Below, one piece after another: positions 7,962-16,876 of a stretch of 64,000 nucleotides of DNA. Position 1 is the first letter of the stretch. Each line of letters opens with the position of its first letter. The DNA is from Modestobacter italicus (GTDB taxonomy: Bacteria; Actinomycetota; Actinomycetes; Mycobacteriales; Geodermatophilaceae), in the NCBI RefSeq assembly GCF_000306785.1, contig NC_017955.1, forward strand, positions 5,332,001 through 5,396,000, written 5' to 3'. The notes below the pieces were generated by a model. It searched no databases. It saw only the letters and a program-made list of their open reading frames with translations, and was not told where the DNA came from. A program made the position numbers and the translations under genes.

Positions 7962-8765
7962 ATGGCCGGCGACGAGCACGACGTCACGCTCACCTTCGGT
8001 GGCAACGCGACGACCCTGCTGCGGCTGGGGCCGTTCACGCTGCTGACCGACCCCAACTTCCTGCACCGGGGCCAGCGCGCCTACCTGGGCTACGGGCTGT
8101 TCACCAAGCGGCTCACCGAACCCGCGCTGCAGCCCACCCAGCTGCCGGCGCTCGACGCCGTCCTGCTGTCCCACCTGCACGGCGACCACTGGGACGCGAT
8201 CGCCACCCGCTCGCTGCCCAAGGAGACGCCGGTGGTGACCACGCCGGCGGCCGCGCGCGAGCTGGCGCAGAAGGGCTTCCACGCGACCAGCGACCTCACC
8301 GACTGGCAGACCCACGAGCTGGTCTCCGGGACGACGACGTTGCGGATCACCTCGGTGCCCGGGGTGCACGGCCCGGGCCTGCTCGGCAGGCTGCTGCCGC
8401 CGGTGATGGGCAGCGTGCTCGAGCTGGTGCAGGACGGCGCGGTCACCTGGCGGGGCTACATCAGCGGCGACACGCTCTTCCGCCGGGACATCGGCGAGGT
8501 GCTGCAGCGCTGCGGCCCGCTGGACGTGCTGGTCCCGCACCTGGGCGGCACCCAGGCGTTCGGGTTCACCGTGACGATGGACGGCCGGCAGGGCGCCGAC
8601 CTGGTCGAGCTGCTCTCGCCGTCCGTCGTCGTCCCGGTGCACTACGACGACTACACGGTCTTCCGCAGCCCGCTCGGCGACTTCGTCGCCGAGGTCGCCG
8701 CCCGCCGCGCCCCGGGCGAGATCCGCACCGTGGGCCGCGGCCAGACCATCTCGCTGAGAGCCTGA
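7962..8765 (+). CDS. Metallo-beta-lactamase fold hydrolase (UlaG-like)
   Basis: This 267-residue protein has the metal-binding motif HLHGDHWD at about residues 67-74, a further His in VPGVHGPG, an Asp in YISGDTLF and a terminal His in VPVHYDDY. This arrangement fits the UlaG/RomA-like branch of the metallo-beta-lactamase superfamily, which includes lactonases and phosphodiesterases. No signal peptide is seen, so it should be cytosolic. The substrate is unknown. It starts 17 bases after marR and may be transcribed with it. A strong hairpin follows the stop codon. Confidence 0.88.
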   Translation: MAGDEHDVTLTFGGNATTLLRLGPFTLLTDPNFLHRGQRAYLGYGLFTKRLTEPALQPTQLPALDAVLLSHLHGDHWDAIATRSLPKETPVVTTPAAARELAQKGFHATSDLTDWQTHELVSGTTTLRITSVPGVHGPGLLGRLLPPVMGSVLELVQDGAVTWRGYISGDTLFRRDIGEVLQRCGPLDVLVPHLGGTQAFGFTVTMDGRQGADLVELLSPSVVVPVHYDDYTVFRSPLGDFVAEVAARRAPGEIRTVGRGQTISLRA

Positions 8766-8767
8766 GT

Positions 8768-8805
8768 GGAGTGCCACGGGCGCGGAAACCGCGCCGTGGC
8801 ACTCC
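8768..8805. terminator. Bidirectional terminator hairpin
   Basis: The arms at 8768-8785 and 8789-8805 pair over 17 bp with one bulged base around an AAA loop. The hairpin lies between the convergent metallo-beta-lactamase and amidohydrolase genes. Confidence 0.75.
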
Positions 8806-8807
8806 GC

Positions 8808-10103
8808 TCAGCGGCCGGCGAGGCGCATCGCGCGGGTCTGCACGTCGGCGCGCAGCGCGGCCTCGTCGACCGTCGTGCTGACGCCGTCGCGCACCAGCTG
8901 CCGGCCGGCGACCCAGGTGTCGCGGACGTGCCGGGAGCCCACCGACCAGACCAGGTGGGTGAGCAGGTCGGTGACGTCGCCGACCGGGGTGAACGCGATG
9001 TCCTCGGTGTCCACGTGCACCAGGTCCGCCCGCCGGCCGGCGGTCAGCTGACCCAGGTCGTCGCGCCCGACCGCCGCGGCCGCCGCCCCGGTGGCCAGCC
9101 AGAACGCCTCCGGCGCGGTGAGCGCGGTCGCGTCCCGCTCACGCAGCCGGGCCAGCTGCGCGGCCAGCCGGAGGTCCTCGAACAGGTCCAGGTTGTCGTT
9201 GGACGCCGGCCCGTCGGTGCCCATGCCGACCCGGATGCCCAGGTCGAGCATGTCCCGCAGCCGCGCCGTACCGCTGGCCAGCTTTGTGTTGCTGCCCGGG
9301 CAGTGGGCCACCGCGACGTCGTACTCGCGCCACAGCTCCAGGTCGCCGTCGTCCATGTGCACGCAGTGCGCGCCGAGCACCCGGCCGCCGAGCACGTCGT
9401 GCGCGGCGAGCAGCGCCGGCACGCTCGACCCGTGCTGGGCGAGCAGCTCGTCGCCCTCCGTGGCGGTCTCCGCGACGTGGACGGTGAGGAGCATGCCGTG
9501 CTCCCGCGCGGCGACGGCGGCGTCGCGCAGCACCGGCAGCGGCACCGTGTACGCCGAGTGCGGGCCGATGCCGAACTCGACCTGGGCGTCGCTGCGCCCG
9601 GCCAACCCGACCGCGGTGGCCAGCTGCTCGTCGAAGGTGCCGAACCCGGGCAGCCCGATGAGCGGGTTGGCCACCACCGCCCGGGCACCGGTCGCCCGCA
9701 CCGCCGCGGCGATCCGCTCGGGCTGGAAGTACATCTCCACGCTGGTGGTCACCCCGTGCCGGAGCATCTCCGCCGACGCCGCGGTCATCGCCACCTCGAC
9801 GTCCTCGGGAGTGAGCCTCGCCTCACGCGGCCACATGACCTCGCGCAGCCAGCGGTCCAGCGGCAGCCCCTCGCCCTGCCCCCGGAAGAGCACCATCGGG
9901 GCGTGCGAGTGGGTGTTCACCATGCCCGGCACGAGCACCCCCGGAAGGCTCCTGACCTCGGCGTCCTCGGTCAGCGGCGGGGCGTCGGCGGCCGGGCCGA
10001 CCCAGCCGATCACACCGTCGACGACGTCGAGCACGGCATCGGGGACGACGGTGCCGGCACGGTCACCGACGACGACGGCGCGGGCGGCGAAGCGCTGCAG
10101 CAT
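8808..10103 (-). CDS. Amidohydrolase of the MTA/SAH deaminase - chlorohydrolase (TrzA/AtzA) group
   Basis: The 431-residue protein has the metal-dependent amidohydrolase pattern: NTHSHAPM near residue 65, HVAE in the middle, AHCVHMDD, CPGSNTKLASG and the metal-ligand Asp in GMGTDGPASND. This group deaminates S-adenosylhomocysteine, methylthioadenosine, 8-oxoguanine, guanine and related compounds in the cytosol; which substrate applies cannot be decided. The ATG at 10103 was taken as start because the sequence before it is Ala-rich and unlike the family, although an in-frame start at 10130 is possible. It appears monocistronic. Confidence 0.88.
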   Translation of the reverse strand: MLQRFAARAVVVGDRAGTVVPDAVLDVVDGVIGWVGPAADAPPLTEDAEVRSLPGVLVPGMVNTHSHAPMVLFRGQGEGLPLDRWLREVMWPREARLTPEDVEVAMTAASAEMLRHGVTTSVEMYFQPERIAAAVRATGARAVVANPLIGLPGFGTFDEQLATAVGLAGRSDAQVEFGIGPHSAYTVPLPVLRDAAVAAREHGMLLTVHVAETATEGDELLAQHGSSVPALLAAHDVLGGRVLGAHCVHMDDGDLELWREYDVAVAHCPGSNTKLASGTARLRDMLDLGIRVGMGTDGPASNDNLDLFEDLRLAAQLARLRERDATALTAPEAFWLATGAAAAAVGRDDLGQLTAGRRADLVHVDTEDIAFTPVGDVTDLLTHLVWSVGSRHVRDTWVAGRQLVRDGVSTTVDEAALRADVQTRAMRLAGR

Positions 10104-10174
10104 GGACGCTGAACCTACTGGCGCAGCCACGGCGGGGCCCGGCGACGCACGGGGACCGCCGATACCGTGGGCCC

Positions 10175-10852
10175 ATGCCGATCCTCGCCGCCGCCTCGTC
10201 CGACCAAGGGGGGATCACCGGGTTCCTGCTCGATCTCGTCGACAAGCTGGGCGCGGTCGGTGTCGGCCTCACGATCCTGATCGAGACCGTCATCCCGCCG
10301 ATCCCCAGCGAGGCGGTGCTCGGCGCCGCCGGGGTGCTGATCAACGACGGCCGACTCTCCGTCGTCCCGGTCGTCCTGTTCGCCACCCTCGGCTCGGTGG
10401 TCGGGGCGCTGGTGCTCTACTGGGTCGGCCGGGCCCTGGGCCCACGCCGCTCGCACGCGTTCCTCGACCGGCTCCCGCTGGTCGCCACCGACGACGTCGA
10501 CCGGACCTTCGACTGGTTCGAGCGCCACGGGCGGTCCGCGGTCTTCTTCGGCCGCATGGTCCCGATCGTGCGCAGCTTCGTGTCCGTGCCGGCCGGTGTG
10601 GTGAAGATGCCGCTGCCGCAGTTCCTGGCGTTCACCACCGCCGGCAGCCTGATCTGGAACAGCGTGCTGATCGGGCTCGGCGTCGCCGCCGGCGACTTCG
10701 TCGAGGCCAACCTGCACTACCTGGACTACGCCGTCGTCGCCGCAGTGGTCCTGGGCGTGGGCTGGTTCGTCTACAAGAAGGTGACCGGCGGGTTCAGCCG
10801 TCCCGCGGACGCCGGCGCCGACCTGCCGGTCGACGAGCGGGACGAGGCCTGA
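10175..10852 (+). CDS. DedA family membrane protein
   Basis: A 225-residue protein with about five hydrophobic segments and the DedA/SNARE-associated signatures IPPIPSEAVLGAAG near the N-terminus and FFGRMVPIVRSFVSVPAG in the middle. DedA proteins are thought to be phospholipid flippases or proton-coupled transporters needed for envelope homeostasis. It is followed 4 bases later by the HAD gene, so the two are probably one transcription unit with the next hydrolase. Confidence 0.92.
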   Translation: MPILAAASSDQGGITGFLLDLVDKLGAVGVGLTILIETVIPPIPSEAVLGAAGVLINDGRLSVVPVVLFATLGSVVGALVLYWVGRALGPRRSHAFLDRLPLVATDDVDRTFDWFERHGRSAVFFGRMVPIVRSFVSVPAGVVKMPLPQFLAFTTAGSLIWNSVLIGLGVAAGDFVEANLHYLDYAVVAAVVLGVGWFVYKKVTGGFSRPADAGADLPVDERDEA

Positions 10853-10856
10853 TCCG

Positions 10857-11528
10857 GTGCGCACCCGCCCGGACGTCGTCGCCTTCGACGTCAACGAGAC
10901 CCTGCTGGACCTCGCGCCCGTCGGCGCCGCGCTGGTCGAGCACGGCCAGTCCGAGCAGCTGCTGCCCAGCGTCTTCTCCCGGACCCTGCTCACCGGGTTC
11001 GCCGGCGCGGCCCTGGGCACCTGGTTCCCGTTCCGGGCCGCCTTCGAGACCTCCGTGGCCCAGCTGACCGGGTTGCCGCCGGCCGCCTGCGCGGCGGTCG
11101 CCGACGCGTTCGGTGAGCTGTCCCCCCACCCGGACGTCGAGCCCGCGCTGCGGCTGCTCACCGAGGCCGGCGTCCGGGCGGTGACGCTCAGCCACGGGTC
11201 GCCGGGGGTGGCCGAGGCGGGCCTGTCCCGCGGCGGGGTCGCCGCGCTGGTCGAGCAGACCCTGACCTCGGAGTCGATCCGCGCCTGGAAGCCCGCCCGC
11301 GAGGCCTACCTGTGGGCGGCGGGGACCTGCGGCGTCGCCCCGGACCGGATGGCCCTGGTGGCCGCCCACTCCTGGGACGTCGCCGGGGCCCGCCGGGCGG
11401 GGCTGACGGCGGCCTTCACCACCAACCGGGCCGAGCGGGTGTACGCCGGCGTCCTCGAGCCGCCGCACGTGCAGGGCGGCTCGCTCGTCGAGGCGGTCGA
11501 GGCGCTGCTCGCCCTCCCCCGCGCGTGA
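10857..11528 (+). CDS. Haloacid dehalogenase type II-like HAD hydrolase
   Basis: This 223-residue HAD-superfamily protein shows motif I as FDVNETLLD at residues 9-17 (nucleophile Asp), a Ser in TLSHGSP (motif II), the Lys in IRAWKPAREAY (motif III) and AAHSWDVAGARRAG in the motif IV position. This is the pattern of 2-haloacid dehalogenase type II and related phosphatases. It starts with GTG, and its stop overlaps the GTG of the next gene (GTGA). Confidence 0.87.
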   Translation: MRTRPDVVAFDVNETLLDLAPVGAALVEHGQSEQLLPSVFSRTLLTGFAGAALGTWFPFRAAFETSVAQLTGLPPAACAAVADAFGELSPHPDVEPALRLLTEAGVRAVTLSHGSPGVAEAGLSRGGVAALVEQTLTSESIRAWKPAREAYLWAAGTCGVAPDRMALVAAHSWDVAGARRAGLTAAFTTNRAERVYAGVLEPPHVQGGSLVEAVEALLALPRA

Positions 11529-12172
11529 GCGCCCGCGAGGTGCCCACCCCGCTGGGCCCGGCGCGGGTGCACCGCACCGAGCCGGCGGGGGACGTCGCCG
11601 GCACCCTCGTGCTCGGCCACGGTGCCGGCGGCGGCGTGGACTCCGCCGACCTGCGCGCCGTCGCCGGGGCCGGCGCGCAGGCCGGGTGGCGGGTGCTGCT
11701 GGTCGAGCAGCCCTGGCGGGTCGCCGGGAAGCGGATCGCGCCGGCACCGCCGCGGCTGGACGAGGCCTGGACGGCGGTGCTGGCGCAGGTGCGCGACCTG
11801 GTCGACGGCCCCCTGGTGCTCGGTGGCCGCAGCGCCGGGGCGCGGGTGGCCTGCCGGACGGCGCCCGCGCAGGGTGCGGCGGGCGTGCTCGCCCTGGCCT
11901 TCCCGCTGCACCCGCCCGGCCGGCCGGAGAAGAGCCGCGCCGCGGAGCTGCGCGGCGTCGGCGTCCCGCTGGTCGTCGTGCAGGGCGAGACCGACGCCTT
12001 CGGACGCCCGGCCGAGGTCGAGGCGGCGCTGGCCGGGCACGCCGGCACCGTCCGCCCCGTCCCCGGCGACCACGCGCTGGGCAGGGACCCCGCCGCGGTC
12101 GCCGCCGCCGTCACCGACTGGCTGGCGGCGGCGTACCCGCGGCGTCAGGTCAGCGGCGCAGGCGCCGGATGA
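11525..12172 (+). CDS. Alpha/beta hydrolase, KANL3/Tex30-like
   Basis: This is a 215-residue alpha/beta-hydrolase. It has LVLGHGAGGGVDSADL near the N-terminus, a nucleophile Ser in LGGRSAGARVA and a C-terminal His in PGDHALG. The length and the G-H-G-A-G motif fit the small KANL3/Tex30-like hydrolases of actinobacteria, whose substrate is unknown. It is coupled to the HAD gene by a GTGA overlap. Its 3' end overlaps the convergent coxG gene by 23 bp. Confidence 0.82.
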   Translation: MSAREVPTPLGPARVHRTEPAGDVAGTLVLGHGAGGGVDSADLRAVAGAGAQAGWRVLLVEQPWRVAGKRIAPAPPRLDEAWTAVLAQVRDLVDGPLVLGGRSAGARVACRTAPAQGAAGVLALAFPLHPPGRPEKSRAAELRGVGVPLVVVQGETDAFGRPAEVEAALAGHAGTVRPVPGDHALGRDPAAVAAAVTDWLAAAYPRRQVSGAGAG

Positions 12173-13211
12173 CCAGCAGCAGGAGCACCAGGACCGCCGC
12201 GCCGCCGGCCGCGGGGGCCGCGTAGCGGGTGAACGCGGCGCCGCCGGCCACCTCGAGCAGGTCGATCGGCTCGGGCTCGGTCGGGGTGAGCTGCCGCGGT
12301 GCGGAGCTCGGGGTGCTCTTGGCCGGGCCACCGCCCGCGGGCCGGTTCGGCGGCGCGGTGGTGCCGGTCGGCGGCTTGCTGGGTGCCTTCCGCGCCGCGC
12401 CGATCGGGGTCGGCGCGGCCGCGTCGGCCGGCGCGTCGATGACGGCGGCGGGCGCCGTGTCCTCCGCGGCGGGGGCGGTGTCCGGCACCGCGGCGGAGGT
12501 GGCCTTCGCCGGGGTCGCCTTCGCCGGGGTGGCCTTCGCCGGCGCGGTGGCCGCGGGAGCGGTGCTGTCCGCGGCGGCGGCCGCGGTCTTCTTGGCGGCG
12601 GCGGCGGCCTTCTTCGCCGGCCCACCGGCGCCCTCGGCGGAGGCGGCGACCTCCTCGACGACCCCGGCGGTGGTCGCGGCGGCCGTGGCCGCGGCGGTGG
12701 TGACCGTCTTGGCGACGGTCGGCTCCTGCGACTGCTCGGCCGCGGCCTGGTCGACCAGGCCGGCGTCGCCGCTGGCCAGCTGGGCGGACAGCTTGTCGGC
12801 GAACTGGCCGAGCAGCTTGTTGCCCACGTCGGTCATCACGCCGCGGCCGAACTGCGCGGGGCGGCCGGTGATGTTCAGGTCGGTCAGCACGTCGACCCGG
12901 GTGACGCTGCCCTCGGCGGCCAGGGTGGCGGTGACGATCGCCGCAGCGGTGCCGTTGCCGCGCTGGTCCTTGCCGCGGGCGTCGATCACGGCCTTGTGCG
13001 TGGTCTCGTCCTTCTCGATGAAGGACCCCTTGCCCTGGTAGGTCAGGTTGATCGGCCCCAGCTTGACCTTCACCCGGCCGGTGAAGTCGTCCCCGGTGAC
13101 CGAGTCGAGCGCCGCCCCGGGCATGCACGGGGCGATCCGGTCGATGTCCAACAGCACCCGCCACGCCTCGTCGACGGGCAGGGGCACGGTGAACGAGTTC
13201 TCCAGCTGCAC
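12150..13211 (-). CDS. coxG: CoxG-like SRPBCC protein with a C-terminal membrane anchor
   Basis: About the first 150 residues of this 353-residue protein form the CoxG (CO dehydrogenase subunit G, SRPBCC) domain: LENSFTVPLPVDEAWRVLLD, CMPGAALDSV and ADLNITG-type strands. A long Ala/Pro/Lys/Thr-rich linker with short PAKAT repeats follows, then a hydrophobic helix (AAVLVLLLLVIRR) at the very end, suitable as a tail anchor. CoxG proteins are thought to tether CODH to the membrane or pass electrons to quinone. The GTG at 13211 has GGAGG upstream. It lies downstream of coxM in the same direction, separated by 229 bp with a hairpin, so it may have its own promoter. Confidence 0.87.
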   Translation of the reverse strand: MQLENSFTVPLPVDEAWRVLLDIDRIAPCMPGAALDSVTGDDFTGRVKVKLGPINLTYQGKGSFIEKDETTHKAVIDARGKDQRGNGTAAAIVTATLAAEGSVTRVDVLTDLNITGRPAQFGRGVMTDVGNKLLGQFADKLSAQLASGDAGLVDQAAAEQSQEPTVAKTVTTAAATAAATTAGVVEEVAASAEGAGGPAKKAAAAAKKTAAAAADSTAPAATAPAKATPAKATPAKATSAAVPDTAPAAEDTAPAAVIDAPADAAAPTPIGAARKAPSKPPTGTTAPPNRPAGGGPAKSTPSSAPRQLTPTEPEPIDLLEVAGGAAFTRYAAPAAGGAAVLVLLLLVIRRLRR

Positions 13212-13392
13212 TGCAGGACCTCCGAGGATGTGCGGCCCGGCGCCGTCGGGGGAGACGGCGACACCGGCGGCGAGCCGAGCCGGGACGTGCAGGGTCAGGG
13301 ACGAGACGGCGACGCTACCGCGCTCCGCACGTCCCTCCCGCACATCCGACCACGGGCGGGACGACGGCGCAGGCGGGAACGGCGGCGGCGCG

Positions 13393-13428
13393 CCGGACCG
13401 GCCCGCCCGGGGAGGACGGACCGGTCCG
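13393..13428 (-). terminator. Hairpin after coxM
   Basis: Inverted arms CGGACCGG and CCGGTCCG, flanked by complementary GC-rich bases, lie a few bases past the coxM stop on the minus strand. It could terminate the coxSLM transcript before coxG. The remaining bases of the 229-bp gap (13212-13440) hold the coxG ribosome site and otherwise nothing I recognise. Confidence 0.45.
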
Positions 13429-13440
13429 ACGCGCTGCGTG

Positions 13441-14304
13441 CTACAGGCCTGCGGCCGCGGCCAGGGCGCGCCGGGTGAGCACCTGCGCGAGGTGCTGCCG
13501 GTAGTCGGCCTGGGCGTTGAGGTCGTTGCTCGGGCTGGTGCCCTCGGCGGCCTGGGCGGCGGCAGCGGTGACCGTCTCCAGGCTCACGTCGACCCCGACC
13601 AGGGCGGCCTCGGTGGCGCCGGCCCGCAACGGGGTCGGCCCCATGTTGGTCAGCCCGATGCGCGCCTCGGTGATCCGGCCGCCCTCCCGCCGGACCGCCG
13701 CCGCGACCGCCACGATCGACCAGGCCTGGGCGACCCGGTTGAACTTCTCGTAGCGGGTGCCCCAGCCGTCGGCCGCGGAGAGCTTGGGGAGCCGGATCTC
13801 GACGAGCAGCTCCCCCTCCTCCAGCGCGGTGGTCAGGTAGTCGACGAAGAACTCCGACGCGGGGACCGTCCGGCGTCCGGCCGGGCCGGCGACGACGAAC
13901 TCGGCGTCCAGCGCCAGCGCCACCGCCGGCAGGTCACCGGCCGGGTCGGCGTGCGCCAGGGCGCCGCCGAAGGTGCCCCGCCGGCGCACCTGCCGGTCGG
14001 CCACCGTCTCGGTGGCCTGGACCACCAGCTGGGCGTACTGCGCCAGCAGCGGGTCGCTGAGCACGTCGGCGTGCGTGGTCATCGCGCCGACGACCAGCTG
14101 GTCGCCCTCCTCCCGCACCCCGCGCAGCTCCTCGACCCGGGTGAGGTCGACGACGAGCTCCGGCGCGGCCAGCCGCAGCCGCATCACCGGGATGAGCGAC
14201 TGCCCGCCGGCGAGGACCTTGACGTCGTCCCCGCCCTCGGCGATGACCCGCAGCGCCTCCTCGACGGTGGTGGGCCGGGCGTACGCGAACGCTGCGGGGA
14301 TCAC
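13441..14304 (-). CDS. coxM: CODH-type FAD-binding medium subunit
   Basis: This 287-residue protein is a molybdopterin-dehydrogenase FAD subunit. It starts MIPAAFAYARPTTVEEAL and shows the FAD-binding loops AGGQSLIPVMRLRL (about 32-45) and RRGTFGGALAHADPAGDLP (about 107-125). It transfers electrons from the iron-sulfur subunit to FAD. The GTG at 14304 has AAGGAG upstream and overlaps the coxL stop (GTGA). Gene order coxS-coxL-coxM is unusual compared with the classical coxMSL order but common for form II clusters. Confidence 0.9.
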   Translation of the reverse strand: MIPAAFAYARPTTVEEALRVIAEGGDDVKVLAGGQSLIPVMRLRLAAPELVVDLTRVEELRGVREEGDQLVVGAMTTHADVLSDPLLAQYAQLVVQATETVADRQVRRRGTFGGALAHADPAGDLPAVALALDAEFVVAGPAGRRTVPASEFFVDYLTTALEEGELLVEIRLPKLSAADGWGTRYEKFNRVAQAWSIVAVAAAVRREGGRITEARIGLTNMGPTPLRAGATEAALVGVDVSLETVTAAAAQAAEGTSPSNDLNAQADYRQHLAQVLTRRALAAAAGL

Positions 14305-16799
14305 TGCAGGTCTCCTTCGGTGGCAGAAGCGGTGGCCGCCTCGCTGGAGGAGACGCTGTGCGCGTTGGTGCCCGCGGTGGCCCGGTCGCCGCCGTCCCCG
14401 CCCTCGTGGAGAGCCCGCCAGACCCGTTCCGGGGTCAGCGGCATCCGCAGCTCGCTGACGCCCAGGTGCCGGACGGCGTCGATGGCGGCGTTGACCACCG
14501 CCGGGGTGCTGGCGATGCAGCCGGCCTCCCCGACGCCCTTGGCACCCAGCGGGTTGCTGGTCGCCTCGTGCACGGTGTTGCCGGTGTCGAAGTGCGGCAG
14601 GTCGGCGGCCGAGGGGATCAGGTAGTCCACGAAGCTGCCGGTGGTCAGGTTGCCCTCGGCGTCGTAGATCGCCTCCTCGAACATGGCCTGGGCGATGCCC
14701 TGGGCCAGGCCGCCGTGCACCTGCCCCTCGACGATCAGCGGGTTCACGATCGTCCCGACGTCGTCCACGCAGGCGTACTTGCGGATCTTGGCGAACCCGG
14801 TCTCGGTGTCGATCTCCATCGCGCAGATGTGCGTGCCGTGCGGGAAGGAGAAGTTCTCCGGGTCGAAGGTCGCCTCGGAGTCGATCGAGGGCTCGATCCC
14901 CTCCGGGTAGTCGTGCGCGGCGAAGATGGCCAGGGCCACCTCCTGGATGCCGATGGAGGCGCCCGGTGTCCCCTTGACGGAGAACTTCCCGCCGGTGAAC
15001 TCCAGGTCGTCCTCGCTGGCCTCCAGCAGGTGCGCGGCGATCGCCCGCGCCTTCTGCACGACCTTCTCCGCCGCCTTGACCACCGCGGTGCCACCGACCA
15101 CCAGGGAGCGGGAGCCGTAGGTGTCCAGGCCGCGGGAGGAGATCGCGGTGTCGCCGTGCAGCACCTCGACGTCCTCGAAGGGCACACCGAGCTGGTCGGC
15201 GACGATCTGGCTCCAGGCCGTCTCGTGGCCCTGCCCGTGCGGCGTCGAGCCGGTGACGACCTCGACCTTGCCGGTGGGCAGCATCCGGATCGAGGCCGAC
15301 TCCCAGCCACCCGCGCCGAAGGAGAGCGACCCGAGCACCCGGGAGGGCGCCAGCCCGCACATCTCGGTGAAGGTGGAGAAGCCGATGCCCAGCTGGACCG
15401 GGTCGTTCGACTCCCGGCGCCGCTTCTGCTCGGCCCGCAGCTCGTCGTAGCCCAGCAGCTCCAGCGCCTGCTGGGTGGCCTGCGCGTAGTCGCCGCTGTC
15501 GTACTGCAGGCCGGCGACCGTGGTGAACGGGAACTCGTCGGCGTTGATCCAGTTCTTGCGGCGCAGCTCCAGCGGGTCCATGCCCAGCTCGACGGCGAGC
15601 TCGTCCATGATCCGCTCGATCGCGAACGTCGCCTCGGGCCGGCCGGCGCCGCGGTAGGCGTCGGTGGGCACCTTGTTGGTGAACACCCCGTCGCACTCGA
15701 AGCGGTAGGCCGGGAACTTGTAGATGCCCGGGAACATGAACGCGCCCAGCGCCGGCACGCCCGGGGTGATCAGCCGCAGGTAGGCGCCCATGTCGGCGAG
15801 CAGCCGGACCCGCAGCGCCTTGACGGTGCCGTCGCGGTCGGCGGCGACGTCGACGAACTGGACCTGGTCGCGGCCGTGGTGGGCGGTCATCAGCGACTCG
15901 CCCCGGGTCTCGGTCCACTTGATCGGCTTGCCCAGCCGGCGGGCGACCAGCAGGGCCAGGATCTCCTCCGGGTTGACCTGCAGCTTGCCGCCGAAACCGC
16001 CGCCGACGTCGGGGGCGATGACCCGCAGCTTGTGCTCCGGGATGCCGGTGACGCTGGCCGCCATCACCCGCAGGATGTGCGGGATCTGGGTCGCCGACCA
16101 CATCGTGTAGCTGTCCCGGGTGGGCTGGACGACGACCGACCGGGGCTCCATGAACGCCGGGATCAGCCGCTGCTGGACGAACCGGCGGCTGACGGTGACC
16201 TCGGCATCGGCGAAGGCCTGCTCGGTGTCCGAGCCGGTGCCGGCCTCGCCGGCGTCGAAGACGAAGTGGTAGCTGGTGTTCGACGAGGTCGAGTCGTGGA
16301 CCAGCGGCGAGCCGTCCTGGACGGCCGTCTCCATGTCCAGCACGACGGGCAGCGGCTCGTAGTCGACGTCGATCGCCTCGAGGGCGTCCGCGGCCGCGGT
16401 GCGGGTGCGGGCGACGACGATCGCGACCGCCTCACCGACGTGGTTGACCTGGTCGACGGCGATCGAGGGGTGCCCGGGGTTGACCATGTCCGGGGTCACC
16501 GGCCAGGCGCAGGGGATCGAGCCCTGCTCCTCGGCGAGGTCGGCCCCGGTGTAGACGGCGACGACGTTCGGCCGGTCCTTGGCCGCGCTGACGTCGAGGT
16601 GGGTGATCCGCCCGTGGGCGACCGGGCTGCGCAGCATCGCCATGTGCAGCATGCCCGGCAGCACGATGTTGTCGGTCCACTGCGTCTCGCCGGTGATGAG
16701 GCGGGCGTCCTCCTTGCGCAGCCGCGCCTGCCCGATCTCCTTGGCCGGGGCCAGCTCGACGGGGGTCTCCGGGGCGGCCGGGTCCTCGACGGCGGTCAC
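14301..16799 (-). CDS. coxL: CODH-like molybdopterin large subunit, form II type
   Basis: This is an 832-residue xanthine-oxidase-family catalytic subunit. It has the molybdopterin-binding loops DVGGGFGGKLQVNPEE (about 264-279), HGQGHETAWSQ and GAKGVGEAGCI. The active-site loop at residues 381-387 reads AYRGAGR, which is the form II signature; genuine CO oxidisers of form I carry AYRCSFR with the copper-binding Cys. So the enzyme is best called CODH-like, and CO oxidation is doubtful; it may oxidise an aldehyde or heterocycle. The GTG at 16799 has GAGGAGG upstream. Coupled to coxM by GTGA. Confidence 0.9.
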   Translation of the reverse strand: MTAVEDPAAPETPVELAPAKEIGQARLRKEDARLITGETQWTDNIVLPGMLHMAMLRSPVAHGRITHLDVSAAKDRPNVVAVYTGADLAEEQGSIPCAWPVTPDMVNPGHPSIAVDQVNHVGEAVAIVVARTRTAAADALEAIDVDYEPLPVVLDMETAVQDGSPLVHDSTSSNTSYHFVFDAGEAGTGSDTEQAFADAEVTVSRRFVQQRLIPAFMEPRSVVVQPTRDSYTMWSATQIPHILRVMAASVTGIPEHKLRVIAPDVGGGFGGKLQVNPEEILALLVARRLGKPIKWTETRGESLMTAHHGRDQVQFVDVAADRDGTVKALRVRLLADMGAYLRLITPGVPALGAFMFPGIYKFPAYRFECDGVFTNKVPTDAYRGAGRPEATFAIERIMDELAVELGMDPLELRRKNWINADEFPFTTVAGLQYDSGDYAQATQQALELLGYDELRAEQKRRRESNDPVQLGIGFSTFTEMCGLAPSRVLGSLSFGAGGWESASIRMLPTGKVEVVTGSTPHGQGHETAWSQIVADQLGVPFEDVEVLHGDTAISSRGLDTYGSRSLVVGGTAVVKAAEKVVQKARAIAAHLLEASEDDLEFTGGKFSVKGTPGASIGIQEVALAIFAAHDYPEGIEPSIDSEATFDPENFSFPHGTHICAMEIDTETGFAKIRKYACVDDVGTIVNPLIVEGQVHGGLAQGIAQAMFEEAIYDAEGNLTTGSFVDYLIPSAADLPHFDTGNTVHEATSNPLGAKGVGEAGCIASTPAVVNAAIDAVRHLGVSELRMPLTPERVWRALHEGGDGGDRATAGTNAHSVSSSEAATASATEGDLQ

Positions 16800-16876
16800 G
16801 ACGCCTCCTCGCTGGCGCTCGTCGGGGCCGTGCCCGAAGGTGCTGTGCTGGATGATGACCTCGCAAGCTCGGTCAT
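16796..16876 (-). CDS. Possible 26-residue ORF bridging coxS and coxL
   Basis: In the 73-bp space between coxS and coxL there is a short ORF. Its ATG overlaps the coxS stop (ATGA) and its TGA overlaps the coxL GTG (GTGA). The product would be rich in Ser, Thr and Ala, with no motif. The double overlap would keep ribosomes coupled from coxS into coxL. Third-position GC is lower than in the neighbours, so it may be chance. I do not recognise it. Confidence 0.3.
   Translation of the reverse strand: MTELARSSSSTAPSGTAPTSASEEAS

Noticed and set aside
8768-8805. GAGTGCCAC/GTGGCACTC arms resembling the candidate mft operator
   Set aside because: The arms belong to a long stem between convergent genes and are followed by stop codons on both sides, so it is a terminator rather than an operator.
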